Below, piece by piece: positions 53,317-63,912 of a stretch of DNA of 64,000 bases (the stretch's first letter is position 1; each line of letters begins with the position of its first letter). The DNA comes from CAVQBJ01 sp963819075. Lineage in GTDB: Bacteria; Actinomycetota; Thermoleophilia; Solirubrobacterales; Solirubrobacteraceae. The translations under genes were made by a program, and so were the position numbers. The stretch lies in NCBI GenBank assembly GCA_963819075.1, contig CAWFUP010000005.1:286375-350374 (forward strand), written 5' to 3'. The notes under the pieces are model-generated. The model was given only the letters and a program-made list of their open reading frames with translations. It had not been told where the DNA came from and searched no databases.

Positions 53317-55572
53317 TCGCGCTCTGGGTCGAGGCGCTCCGCTCGCTGCGGACGCGCCGGCGCCGAGCGGTGCTCAGCGCCGCCGGCGTCGCGCTCGCCG
53401 CCGCGATGCTGGCCACGGCGACCGTCGTCGGATATGGACTGAGCACCGGCTTCGCCCGCAGCGCCCGCGACGCCGACCTCCCCGACGTTATCGCTCGCTT
53501 CGACGACGAGCCGCTGAGCCGTGTCGCGTCGAGGGTTCGAGCCCTCCCCGACCTGGCCGCGGCGTCGTTCCGCTTCGAGGTGACGAACGCCCATTTCGGC
53601 ACACGCGGTCATCACGCCGGCAACGGCGTCATCGAGGTGCTCAGCCCGGGGCGGCGTGGCTACGCACTTCTGGCCGGGCGCGATCTCGGGAGGGGTCCGG
53701 GAGAGGTGCTCGTCGAGCAGGGGGTGGCGGACGCCTGGGGGCTGCGTCCCGGCTCGAGGCTGTACATCGAGGGCCTCGGCTTACAGCACGTCGTCGGGAT
53801 CACGGAGTCGCCGGACAACGTCGCCTACCCGTTGGCGGCGCCGCGCGTGTACATTTCCCGCGCCGGACTCCCACTGCCGTACCGCGATGATCCCGACCCG
53901 CGCGTCAACGAAGTACTGCTGTGGGCTCGCAACCGAGCCGGACTGAACGTGCTCCTCGCGCAGGCGCGTGAGTCGGCCTACGGGTTGCACGACCTGAGCT
54001 TCGTCACCCGAGACGGCGTCCGCATACTCGTCGATCAGGCCGCCGGCATCGTGATCGACCTGCTGGTCGCACTCTCACTCATCGCCCTGCTCACGGCGGC
54101 CGTTATGCTGGCCGCGTCGGCCCGGGCGGACGTACAGCGGCAACTCGTCACGCTCGGTGTGCGCCGGGCGGTGGGGGCCACCCGCGGACGGATCGCCTCG
54201 CTCAGCGCGGCCGAGGCCGCGCTTGTCGCTGTCCCAGCGGCCTCGGTGGGCGTGCTGGTCGGCGTGCTCGCGGCCGCGGGCCCGAGCCGCTCGCTGCTGA
54301 ACCTGCTCAACGAGCGCGCGCCCGGCGGCGCCCTGGCGCTTCCGCTGACCGGCTGTTGGCTGCTCGCCGTTGTGATTCCGCTGGCGGTGTCGGCCTGGCC
54401 GTCCTGGCGCGCGACCGCACGGCCGCCGGTCACACTGTTGCGCGGCGCTGAGCTGCGAGCCGCCGGGCGGCCCACGCCGCCGGTCGGCCGGGCTGCTCGG
54501 GCTGGGCGTTCGCCTCGCGACGGCCCGGCGCGCGCGGCTCACCGCCACGCTGGCGGTGCTCGGGACGTCGACCGCCTTCATCCTGCTCATGCTCGCTCTC
54601 GCGTCGGAGCTGAGCGTGCTCCAGAACGACCCGAGCGCGCTCGGCGAGCGCTATCAGCTGCTCGCTTCGCTGCCGGCGTCGGCGACGGCGCAAGTTCGGG
54701 CTCTGCCGGGAGTGGCGGATGCGCAGGCGCGCTACGAGCTGACCGCTGCCGACTCGTTCGCATTGGGAGAGACGATCGACGTCATCGCCTACCCGGGCGA
54801 TCACACGCGCTTCGAGGCCCCGCCGCTGGCCAGCGGCCGGCGGCTGCGCGGTAACCGCGAGGCGGAGGTCGGCGTCGGGCTGGCCCAGGTGCTGGGCCTC
54901 AGCCCGGGATCGACTCTCGTCCTCGCGCTGCCCTCGGGCTCGGACGCGCAGTTTCGAGTCGTCGGCACGGTCAGCTCGCTCGATCATGACGGTCGCGTCG
55001 CGTACGTCCCGGCGGCCGGGCTGCTCGCGGGCGACCCGTTCGCCCCTGAGCAGATCGCTGTGCGGTTGAGCTCGGGGGCAAGCGCCGGGTCCGTGTCCGC
55101 GGAGCTGACGGGCTTGGGGGCGAGCGTCAACGCGACGAGCACGGTCACCGGTCGAGGTCAGTCGCTCGTCACCGCGCTGACGGCGATCCTGCGCGCAGTG
55201 GCGGTCGTCGATGGCCTCGTGTGCCTGTACACGCTCGTGCAGGCGCTCGCGCTGACCGCCAGTGAACGGCGCACTACGATCGCTGTGCTTCGCGCATACG
55301 GCGCCGGCCGGGGTTCCGTGGCGAAGGTGCTGGCAGGGGCGGCAGCCGCGGTCGTCTTGCCGGCCGCGCTCGTGGGAATCGCACTCGAGCGCCTGGTGCT
55401 GGGCCCGAGCATGGCGAGCATCGCGGTCAACTATGCATCGCTGTCGCTCAGCGCCGACGCAGGCGTGATCGCCGTGGTGGTGCTCGGGCTCGTCGTCCTC
55501 GCCGCCGGCGCCGTGGCCTGGGTCTCCCGACAGGCCGCGCGCGAGCCAATCGTCTCCGGCCTGCCGACATGA
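53313..55572 (+). pseudogene. FtsX/MacB-type ABC permease, frameshifted
   Basis: The first part (53313 to about 54470) holds an N-terminal span, an extracytoplasmic domain and a three-span FtsX core (VIDLLVALSLIALLTAAVML, VALVAVPAASVGVLVGVL, GCWLLAVVIPLAVSAW). The second half continues in the next frame (GLLGLGVRLATARRARLTA, then LGTSTAFILLMLALASELS) with another periplasmic domain and FtsX core up to 55572. Total length is 3n+1, so one extra base near 54455-54490 explains the break; the repaired protein would be about 752 aa. Functional partner of the ATPase upstream; the metallophosphoesterase start overlaps its stop. Confidence 0.78.
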
Positions 55573-57083
55573 CGCGTCGCCTCACACGTCGCCGCGCGCT
55601 CGCCGAGCTCGGCTTCGGCGGGGCGGCGATCGTGCTGGCCGGGTGTGGGGCGGGGGCCCCCCGTCCGACGCGCGGCGGCTCGACGCTCGACTCGGTCTGG
55701 ATCGATCCAAGTGGAGACGGGTCGCTGTCCGTGGGTCCGGGGGCCGCGCTCATCGATCGCACCGACCTCGCTCCTGCGACGCGCCTGGGCGAGCCGATCG
55801 CCAGCATCGCCCACCTGACCGATGCCCACGTGCTCGACGCGCAATCACCCGCCCGTGTCCCCTTTCTCGATCGACTCGGCCCGCCGTTCACCTCGACGTT
55901 CCGACCCCAGGAGGCGCTGACCGCGCAGGTCCTCGGCGGCGCGGTCGTGGCGGTCAACGCCTTCGCGCCGGACGTGGTGATCCAAGGCGGCGATCTCATC
56001 GACAACGCCCAAGCCAACGAGTTCGAGCAGGCGCTGCGGATTCTCGCCGGGGGGCGCGTAGAGCGGGTCAGCGGCACTGGCCCTTACGTGGGCGTGCAGT
56101 CCGCGGCGGATCCCGACCCGTTCTACTACCGCCCCGACATCGACGCCCCCCGACACCCCGGGTTGCTGGCGGCTGCGCTCGCACCGTTCGCCGCGGAGGG
56201 TCTGCGAGCTCCCGTGTATCCGGTGCTCGGCGATCACGATCTCCTCGTGGCCGGCGCGGTGGCGCCCACCGCGACCACGCGGGCCATCGCCCTTGGCGAT
56301 CGCGCGATCTGGGAGCTACCGGAGCACCTCGACATCGGGCGCTTCGTCGCTCCCGCGGGGCAAGCGCCAGACGGGCTCAGCGAGCCAAGTGAGATCGGCG
56401 CGCTGATCGGCGAGCTCCGGAGGCTGCCCGCGGTGTCGGTCCCGCCCGATGCCGGGCGGCGCGAGCTCCCTGCCGCCGAGGCGCTGTCGCGCCTGCGCGC
56501 GGCGAGCGGGCTCGCGACCGCGGGCGCGCTACTGGATTATCACTTCGACGTGGGCGCGCACGTGCGCGTCATCGTGCTCGACCTCGTGCGGAGAGACGGC
56601 GGTTCGGGAGGCGTGATCCACCCCGGCCAGCCGGCGTGGCTGGCCGGTCAGCTCCGCGGCGCCGGCGACCGGTGGGTGATCGTCGTCTCCCATCAGCCGC
56701 TGGACACGACCCAGGGCGCCGACGTGCTGCTGTCCTTGCTCGATCGACATCCGCGTACTCTCGCGGCGCTGTGGGGGCACACCCACCGTCACCGGATCGT
56801 CCCCCGCCGCGCCGCCAACGGCGGCTACTGGTTGATCGCGACGGCGTCGCTGATCGATTTCCCCCAGCAGGCCCGAGCCTTAGCCGTGCGGTTTACTGCC
56901 GGGGGGGGCGCGGCGCTACAGACCTGGGCGCTTGACCACGTGCCGGATGCCGCCGGCCTCGGCGACGTCGCGCGAACGCTGTCCTACGTCGATGCCCAGG
57001 GCGGTCGACCGCAGGGATTCGCCGGCTCCGCCCTGGATCGAAACGTGACGCTGTATCGCCCGCCGCCGGTGCGGAGGTCATGA
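55569..57083 (+). CDS. exported metallophosphoesterase
   Basis: 504 aa; the ATG overlaps the permease stop. The N-terminus RRLTRRRALAELGFGG with lipobox LAGC suggests export, possibly by Tat, and lipid anchoring. Calcineurin-like motifs: HLTDAHV (D-x-H), IQGGDLIDN (GGD), VLGDHDLL (GDHD in place of GNHD), VVSHQPLD and GHTHRHRI. A roughly 100-residue insert follows the GDHD motif. Outer-surface phosphatase or phosphodiesterase; substrate unknown. Third gene of the ABC operon. Confidence 0.9.
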   Translation: MTRRLTRRRALAELGFGGAAIVLAGCGAGAPRPTRGGSTLDSVWIDPSGDGSLSVGPGAALIDRTDLAPATRLGEPIASIAHLTDAHVLDAQSPARVPFLDRLGPPFTSTFRPQEALTAQVLGGAVVAVNAFAPDVVIQGGDLIDNAQANEFEQALRILAGGRVERVSGTGPYVGVQSAADPDPFYYRPDIDAPRHPGLLAAALAPFAAEGLRAPVYPVLGDHDLLVAGAVAPTATTRAIALGDRAIWELPEHLDIGRFVAPAGQAPDGLSEPSEIGALIGELRRLPAVSVPPDAGRRELPAAEALSRLRAASGLATAGALLDYHFDVGAHVRVIVLDLVRRDGGSGGVIHPGQPAWLAGQLRGAGDRWVIVVSHQPLDTTQGADVLLSLLDRHPRTLAALWGHTHRHRIVPRRAANGGYWLIATASLIDFPQQARALAVRFTAGGGAALQTWALDHVPDAAGLGDVARTLSYVDAQGGRPQGFAGSALDRNVTLYRPPPVRRS

Positions 57084-57104
57084 CGCGCACAGGCCCATCG
57101 ATCC

Positions 57105-57120
57105 GCCGACAACTGTCGGC
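57105..57120. terminator. short hairpin between convergent genes
   Basis: GCCGAC, loop AACT, GTCGGC (a seventh A-T pair closes if the loop is 2 nt). It lies between the metallophosphoesterase stop (57083) and the leftward stop at 57142, so it could serve both strands. Stem is short; termination is inference. Confidence 0.35.
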
Positions 57121-57141
57121 AGGACGTGGAATCAGCTCGGG

Positions 57142-57350
57142 CTAATCCGCGCCGACGACCTTGAAGCCCTGGCTGACGAAGATGTGGTGCGGCCAGTTGA
57201 CGCCGATGTTGTGGACCTCGTACTCGCCGTTGCTCAGCTTCACAACGCGGTCAACGACGCCTCCCGGGTAGGCGGCCAACGCAGCTTCGGTCGCCCTGTT
57301 CGCCGTCGTTCCGCTCGCAAGAATCCCGGACCCCTGCTTGTAGTTCGCCG
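57142..57350 (-). pseudogene. 3' fragment of a small PepSY-like protein gene
   Basis: The last about 65 codons read TTANRATEAALAAYPGGVVDR, VVKLSNGEYEVHNIGVNWPH and FVSQGFKVVGAD in order, a pattern typical of small secreted actinobacterial proteins (AYPGG..V, YEVH). No start codon or signal peptide lies upstream: the frame runs into sequence antisense to the GMC fragment at about 57350. The 5' part is therefore missing. Confidence 0.6.
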
Positions 57351-57357
57351 GGATCTG

Positions 57358-58155
57358 TCCCGGCTGCTGCTGCTCTCCCAGGGGCCGGATCACCCTGACG
57401 GGCTCGGCAACCGGTCCGGGCTGGTGGGGCGCAACCTGATGTTCCACTACTTCTCGGTGGGTGCGGCGGTGTTCGCCGAGCGGGCCCATCCCTGGCGCGG
57501 CCCCGCCAGCACCTTCACGCTTGACGACTTCGTGGGCCCGGTCACGGGGGCCCCCGCGCGAGCCGCCGGTCTGCCCTACTTCAAGGGGGGCAACTGCGAG
57601 GTCGGCGGCGGTACGCTGCTGCTGGAGGAGGCCAGCCTGTACGCCGGCGCGGGCTATCGTGGCACGACGCTCACGAGCCTGCTGCGGACGCTCGCCGTCC
57701 GTGAGCACTTCTCAGGGATCCAGCTGAACGGCGAGGACATGCCGCAGCTCGCCAACCGCGTCGACCTCGACCCGAGGATCCGGGATTTCAGAGGCGTCCC
57801 CGTGCCGCGCATCACGCACTCGCAGCATCCCTTCGAGCTCGCCGCATCGTCGTACTTCGGCCCCCGGCTGCAGGCGATTTGTGCCACCGCCGCTCCGACG
57901 CCCGACACGGCGGTGATCGGCGGCGGGCTGGCGGGTGGCGCCGCCGCCGGCGCGTACACGACGCGCCACATCATGGGAACCGCCCGCATGGGCGACGATC
58001 CGCGCCAGTCCGTCGCCGACCGCTTCGGGCGCCTGCACGAGGTCCCGAACGTCCACCTCGCCGACGCGTCCGTGTTCGTCTCCTCCGGAGGATTCAACCC
58101 GACGCTCACGCTGATGGCGCTCGCGCTGCGGTCGGCCCGCAGCGTAGATCGGTGA
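57358..58155 (+). pseudogene. 3' fragment of a GMC oxidoreductase gene
   Basis: About 265 codons matching the C-terminal two thirds of a GMC flavoprotein: LLLLSQGPDHPDGLGNRSG, LVGRNLMFHYFS, then the substrate/FAD C-terminal region HIMGTARMGDDP (catalytic His area), VHLADASVFVSSGGFNPTLT. The FAD-binding N-terminus (GxGxxG and following) is absent; upstream sequence is unrelated and belongs, on the other strand, to the neighbouring truncated gene. Non-functional as it stands. Confidence 0.75.
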
Positions 58156-58171
58156 GCGTCGGCTCCGGTGC

Positions 58172-59751
58172 CTATGCCGGTACGCCCACGAGGCGTTGGT
58201 GGACAAAGCTCACGACCATCGCTCCTTCGCCGATGGCGGTGGCGCAGCGCTTGATCGAGCCCGATCGCACGTCGCCGGCGGCGTAGATCCCGGGCACGCT
58301 CGTCTCCAGCAGGCCGTCGGCGCCAGCGTTGGCGCCGGTGAGCACGAAGCCCTTGTCGTCGCGTGCGACGACATCGCCGAGCCAGTCCGTGCACGGAGCC
58401 GCACCGAGGAACAGGAACAGGAAGGAGAAGGACAGCCGCTCGCCGTCGCGCAACGTGACCGCTTCAAGCTCGCCGTTGCTGCCGTGCAGCTCGGCCACCT
58501 CGCTGCGGTCGCGCACCGCGACGCCGTAGCGGTCGAGCTCGAGCACGAGGTAGTCGGACATCGTCTCGCGTATATCGGCGCGGCGATGCAGCAGCGTCAC
58601 GAGCGCGCCGCCGCGCGCCAGCCAGACGGCCGCCTGCGCGGCGGAGTTGCCGCCGCCGATCACGCCTACCCGGCTGGCGCTGCAGCGCTGGGCCTCGGGC
58701 GGGCCGGCGGCGTAGAAGACGCTCAGGCCCTCGTAGTCCTCGAGGTCGGCGACCGGTAGCCGACGGTAGTCGGCACCCGTCGCGAGCAGGACTGCGCGTG
58801 CGGCGATCTCGCGGTCGTCCTCCAGGCGCACGACGTGGCGGTCGGTTCCGGGTTCAAGTGCGAGGGCGTGGTACGGGGTCGCCGTGCGCGCGTGGAACTT
58901 GCGCGCCTGCGTGACCGCCCGGCTGGTGAGCTCCGAGCCGCTGATGCCGGCCGGGAAGCCGAGGTAGTTCTCGATCCGGCGCGACGTGCCCGCCTGCCCA
59001 CCGAGCGCCGTGCCCTCGACGACGAGCGTCCGCAGGCCCTCCGACGCCCCGTACACCGCCGCTCCGAGGCCGGCCGGTCCGCCGCCGATCACGACGAGGT
59101 CGACCTCCTCGCGCGGGGCGAGCTCGAGCCCGATCCCCAGGGCACGCGACACCTCGCCGGCGGAGGGGTTGCGCAGCTCGGGGCCACCGGGCAGGCGCAC
59201 GAGCGGAACGTCGCCGCGATCAAGCGCGCCGATCAGCGCCGCTGCCGCGGGATCATCAGCGTGCTCGGGGTCGCGCCAGGTGTAGGGCAGGCGGTTGCGC
59301 TGGGCGAACTCGACGATCCGGCGCGTCGACTCCGATGAGCGTGGGCCCACGACCTGCATCCCGACGCCCACCTGCTGCAGCGCCTCCCGCCGGGCCATGA
59401 ACGTCGACAACAGCAGATCTCCCAGGGGGCCGTCGTCGAACAACAGGGCACGAAGGTCGTCGCGATCGAGTGCGATGTAGCGCATCGCCTGCGTGACGAC
59501 CGCCGTCAGGAACACCGTCTGGCCCGACAGCAGGTTGATCTCGCCGAGGAAACCCGAGGCGCCGTGGCGCACGATCTCAGGCCCGCCGCATCCAGGATCG
59601 CCGCCTCACCCTCGAGAATCGCGATGAACGGATAGCGCGCGTCGCCGATGCCGAACAGAACGTCGCCGACCTCCGCGGTGCGCTCCTGCCCGTGAAGCGC
59701 GAGCGTCGCCAACTGCGATTCCGACAGGACCGGGCTGGCGGGGGTCGTCAC
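58172..59751 (-). pseudogene. cyclic-nucleotide-binding-domain thioredoxin-reductase-like flavoprotein, frameshifted
   Basis: Starts GTG 59751. Residues 1-120 form a CAP-type cyclic-nucleotide-binding domain (LHGQERTAEVGDVLFGIGD, FLGEINLLSGQTVF). A Trx/Grx-like linker follows, then a thioredoxin-reductase-like module: VIGGGPAGLGAAVYGASEG, GQAGTSRRIENYLGFPAG, GVIGGGNSAAQAAVWLARGG and GIYAAGDVRSG. The redox CxxC of true thioredoxin reductases is absent (YAAGPPEAQRC instead). One missing base near 59575 splits the frame within the nucleotide-binding domain. Repaired length is about 526 aa. Confidence 0.8.
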
Positions 59752-59819
59752 GGACGAAGCGTACCCATGGCGTGACGCGCCGCGGGTGTCTCGACGTCGA
59801 CCGCCGCCGACTGAGCCGT

Positions 59820-62800
59820 TCAAAGAGCGGGAGCGTCGGCCGTCTCCCGAACGCCGGCCGCGTCGCCGCGCGACTGCAGAGCGGCGAGCGCCCGCGCGTG
59901 CCAGACGCGAGCGTCGAGGCGCCCGAACGTGTCGGCCGCGGCGGCGAGGTCGAGCGGGGCCGCGCCGGCGCTCGGCACGAGCTCCGCGCGTTCGAGCGCG
60001 ATCACGGCCGCATCGAACAGCCAGGCCGCATTCGCGCGCGAGCCGCTCCGCCGCATGGGAATGCGCCAGCGCATCGTCAGGCGATCCGCGACGGGCGGCG
60101 AGATGAGCGGCGATGCGCTCCGCCTGAGCGAGGACGGGGGCGGTGCGACGCGGCCCGGCGGGCCGCCGCAGCGCGGCCAGCGCCCGCTCGAGCGGCTCGT
60201 CGTCGGCGAGCAGCGCGAGTTGGTCGACTGCCGGCGGCAGCCAGCCCGACCACTCGGCGTAGTCGGCCACCTCGGCCGTCGGGATCACGTCGGCGCTCGA
60301 CGCCGGATCATCCGCCAGGGTGGCCTGCGCGACGGTCCGCAGGCAGCGAAAATCGCTCTCGAAGACACTCGCTTCAGCCCCGCCACATCCACGGTCGTAC
60401 TGCTCGAGCAATTGGCCGGCCCGCGTCAGCTCGCCGCGAGCGAGGGCGACACACAGCAGCGGAGCCGTCGCCATGCCGAGTTGGAAGGGCGGGACCTCGG
60501 CGAGTGTGGGCTCCACCGTGGCGACCGCCTCATGCCACAGGCCGAGCGAGTACCGCACGCGTCCCAACACGAGCTTCGCCCAGCGCTCGAAGAAGCGCTC
60601 CGCCGAGTGCTGGGCGGCCTCGATCGCCTCGCCTGCCGCGTCGGCCGCCTCGCGCAACCGGCCCAGCGAGGCCAGCGAGATGGCGATGTTCCCGGTCAGC
60701 GGGGCCACCCAGCGTGGCTCGTGGCGCGTCGCGAGCTCCAGCGCCGCGCGCAGCAGCGCGAGCGCCTCGATCGGCCGGCCGAGTTCGCCGAGCGCGCTGG
60801 CGCGGGCGTTGAGGGCGGTGATGAGCTCGCTGTGCGCACCGCTGCGTTCCGCCGCTTCGGCGGCTTCGCTGGCGATTCGCTCCGCTTCGCGCGGCTGATG
60901 ACACTGGTAGAGCGTGAACGCGAGCACGCCGGTGACGAGTGCCCGCAGCGCGTCGTCGTCGTCGTCAAGTTCGGCGTGCAGCTCCCGCAGCGGAGCGAGC
61001 AGTTCGGCGGGAGCGCGCACGTACCGCAGCGACCGTAACTCGTGCGCGCCGCGCTCGCCGGGCCGCCGAGGTCCGTCCGGCATCTTCGTGTATGACTCGC
61101 GCCGCGGCGTACCGCGCGGCCGCGGCGGCGGGTTCGCTGGCGCGCTGCGCCACGGCGCCGGCGCGCTCGAGCAGCCCGGCGCGGTCCAACGGGTCCACGG
61201 CCAAGTCGGCGCCGCGGTCGAACAGGGCCAACGCCTCGCTCAGTGAGCCGAGGGCCGCCGCACGCTCAGCCGCCTCGCACACCATCTCGCGGGCGCGCAG
61301 GCGGATCGCGGGCGCATCGTCAGCCAGGGGGTCGGCCTCGGCCGCCGCGAGCAGGTGCCCGGCAAGCACGACCGATCGATCGGCGTCGTCGGCCGCCCCC
61401 GCGGCGAGGTGATCGACCGCGGCGAGGTGGCGCTGCTTGCGCTCGCGCTTGGACAGCGTGCTGATCGCGATGTCCCGCACCGCGCCCTGCAGAAACCCGT
61501 AGCGTCCGTGCTCGGGCGACAGCGGCTCGGTGTCGAACCACAGCAGCTCCTTGGCCACCAGCGCGTCGAGCGGGGCCGAGGCGTCGCGCACGTCGATGTC
61601 CGCGAGCGCGGCGACGGACGCGGCGTCGAAGCGGTCGCCGAGTACCGCTCCGTCAAGCAGGACGCGCCGCTCGAGCGCGCCAAGCGCGTCCAGCCGGGCG
61701 CTCACGAGCGCGCGGATCGTGGGCGCCACCTCGATCTCGACCACCTCGCCGCGCACGTGTAGCCGTCGCTCCTCGGCGACGAGCGCGCCGCGATCGGCCA
61801 GCGCCCGCAGCGCCTCGATGGCATACAGCGGCACCCCGCCGGCGTGCTCGCGGATGCGCTCGCACAGTCTCGGCGGTGCGTCGTCGGACCGCACCGGCGA
61901 TGAGCGCGAGCATCTCGTCGTCGCTCAGCGGCGGCAGCGCGATGCGCTCGCCGCCGCCGTCGAGCGCATCGGCACGCGGGTCGGGGCGGCTGAGCAGCAG
62001 GACCAGGATCGGCGACTCGGCCGACCAGTCGAGCATATGGGCGATGAAGTCCAGCAGCCCGCGGTCGGCCCATTGCACGTCCTCGAAGACCATCACCACC
62101 GGGCACGGGTCGCGAGACGTTCGAACAGCAGTCGCCAGGCCGAGAACAGCTCGCCCTGGTCGATCATCGGCGCTGCCGTCGTCGAGCCCGAGCAGGCGCA
62201 GCGAGCCGGCCTCGACCTGGGCGCGGCAGTCGCGTCGGCGCGGCGAAGACGTCGTCGAGCATCCCGCCAGCTTGCCGCGCTGCTCGGAGCGGCTTCGTCC
62301 TGCGCGATCCGCGCGCGCGTGCGCACCATGTCGGCGATGGCCCAGAAGCCGATGCCCTCGCCGAATCCGAGCGATCGCCCGCGATGCACAGGACCGGCGC
62401 GGCGAGGCCGTCGGCGTGCTTCTCGAGCTCCCAGGCCAGCCGCGACTTGCCGATCCCGGCCTCGCCCCGAGCACCGCCGAGCCGCAGCCCGGAGTCGGGC
62501 TCGAGCACCCGCGCGAGGAGGTCGCGCAGCGCGCCGCAGTTGCGGTTCGCGCGCGACGAGCGGCGGCTCGACGGCGGAGCTGCGGCGGGCACCGCCGACG
62601 CGGGCCACGACGCGCGTCGGGCGCCACACGTGCACCGGCTCGCGCTTGCCCTTGACGTTATGCGAGCCGCCGTCCTCGTACGCGATCGCCCGTTCGGTCG
62701 CCCTGCGGGTCACGTCATCGACGAGCACGCGCGCCGGGGACGGCGAGCCCCTGGATTCTCGATGCCGTGTTCACCGCGTCACCGATGACCATGCCGTCGC

Positions 62801-63362
62801 TGCGGTCCGGCCATGTCCACGGCCGCCTCGCCGGTGAGGACGCCCACACGGGCGCGCAGGTCCGGCAGCCCCAGACGGTCGCCGATCGCCGTGACCGCCG
62901 TGGCCAGATCGAGCGCCGCGCGCACGGCCCGCTCGGCATCGTCCTCGCGTGCGACCGGCGCGCCCCACACGGCCATCACCGCATCGCCGATGAACTTCTC
63001 GACGCTGCCGGCGTAGGACTCGATGATCCGCCGCGACTCCGCGAAGTAATGGCCGAGCACATCACGCACGTCCTCGGATCACGGGCTTCGCTGAGGCGCC
63101 GTGTAGTCCACGAGGTCGGCGAACAGCACGGACACCAGCCGCCGCTCACGCGGCAACCGGCGCGGGTCGCCCGATCGCGGTCGCGCCCCCTGGGGCCAGG
63201 CGCGCGCCGCACTCTGCGCAGAACGGCTGTGTCTGCGGCCGGCGGCGTGCCGCACGCCGGGCACCGCGCCCGCAACCGAGTGCCGCAGGACGGGCAGAAG
63301 TGCGCCGTCTCGGGAAGGTCCGACGAGCAGGACCCGCAGCGCATGGTCATGGGCGCCATCAT
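59820..63362 (-). pseudogene. class III adenylate/guanylate cyclase with AAA ATPase and TPR domains, multiply frameshifted
   Basis: Domains in order but in alternating frames: zinc ribbons (CGSCSSDLPETAHFCPSCG, RCPACG) from 63362; cyclase (RRLVSVLFADLVDYTA, VEKFIGDAVMAVWGAP, VIGDAVNTASRIQGLA) to about 62620; AAA with Walker A GEAGIGKSRLAWEL near 62440 and Walker B VVMVFEDVQWADRGLL near 62080; a helical part (LCERIREHAGGVPLY) and TPR-like repeats to 59820. About ten frame changes are needed to read it. Intact, it would be about 1180 aa, making cAMP or cGMP. It ends 68 bp upstream of the nucleotide-binding flavoprotein gene on the same strand. Confidence 0.75.
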
Positions 63363-63411
63363 CCCACCCTACGCGCCGGCGACAGGCCTCCTCCGGACGC
63401 GCCGGGCGCCG

Positions 63412-63912
63412 TCAGCCGGCGGCAGTGGCGCGCCAGTGCAGGACGCCGCTGTCGCATCCGGCGCGGCGCACGCGCGCCGTGCCACTCGCCGCGGGCGGCG
63501 CGGTTTGATCCAGCGGCTGGCCGGACCGGGGACCGATGGCGCCCGTGACCGTCACGCCCGCGCGCCGGAACGAGAACCGCCCGCGAATCACGTTCAACGG
63601 GCCGGAGACGGTCGTTCCGCTCGAAACACAGCGGTTCGCGAAGTGAAAGGCCGCAACCGTGATGGCGTCGCAGATCCCGTGCGACGGGGCGCCGGTGTCG
63701 AGGCAGCGCTTCGGTACGTGCGTCGTGATGTCCGCCGATTGGTATTGGAAGCCCACCGATCGGCCACTCGTCGTCTGGCCGGCGAACAGGATCGCAAAGC
63801 TGGGGGCCACCTCCACGCGTGAGGCCCACGCAGCCGTCGACAGCAGCGTTGCCAACAGCAACACTCCCCCCGACAGCGATATCCGGCCGCGCCGCCGTGC
63901 CGCGTAGCGCAT
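63412..63912 (-). CDS. secreted hypothetical protein
   Basis: 166 aa from ATG 63912. Signal peptide: basic RYAARRRGR, hydrophobic LSGGVLLLATLLSTAAWA, cleavage near AWA-S. The mature part is beta-rich, with four Cys (KRCLDTG, GICDAI, NRCVSS, AGCDSG), which suggests two disulfides. No family recognised. It is upstream of, and co-directional with, the cyclase gene. Confidence 0.65.
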   Translation of the reverse strand: MRYAARRRGRISLSGGVLLLATLLSTAAWASRVEVAPSFAILFAGQTTSGRSVGFQYQSADITTHVPKRCLDTGAPSHGICDAITVAAFHFANRCVSSGTTVSGPLNVIRGRFSFRRAGVTVTGAIGPRSGQPLDQTAPPAASGTARVRRAGCDSGVLHWRATAAG

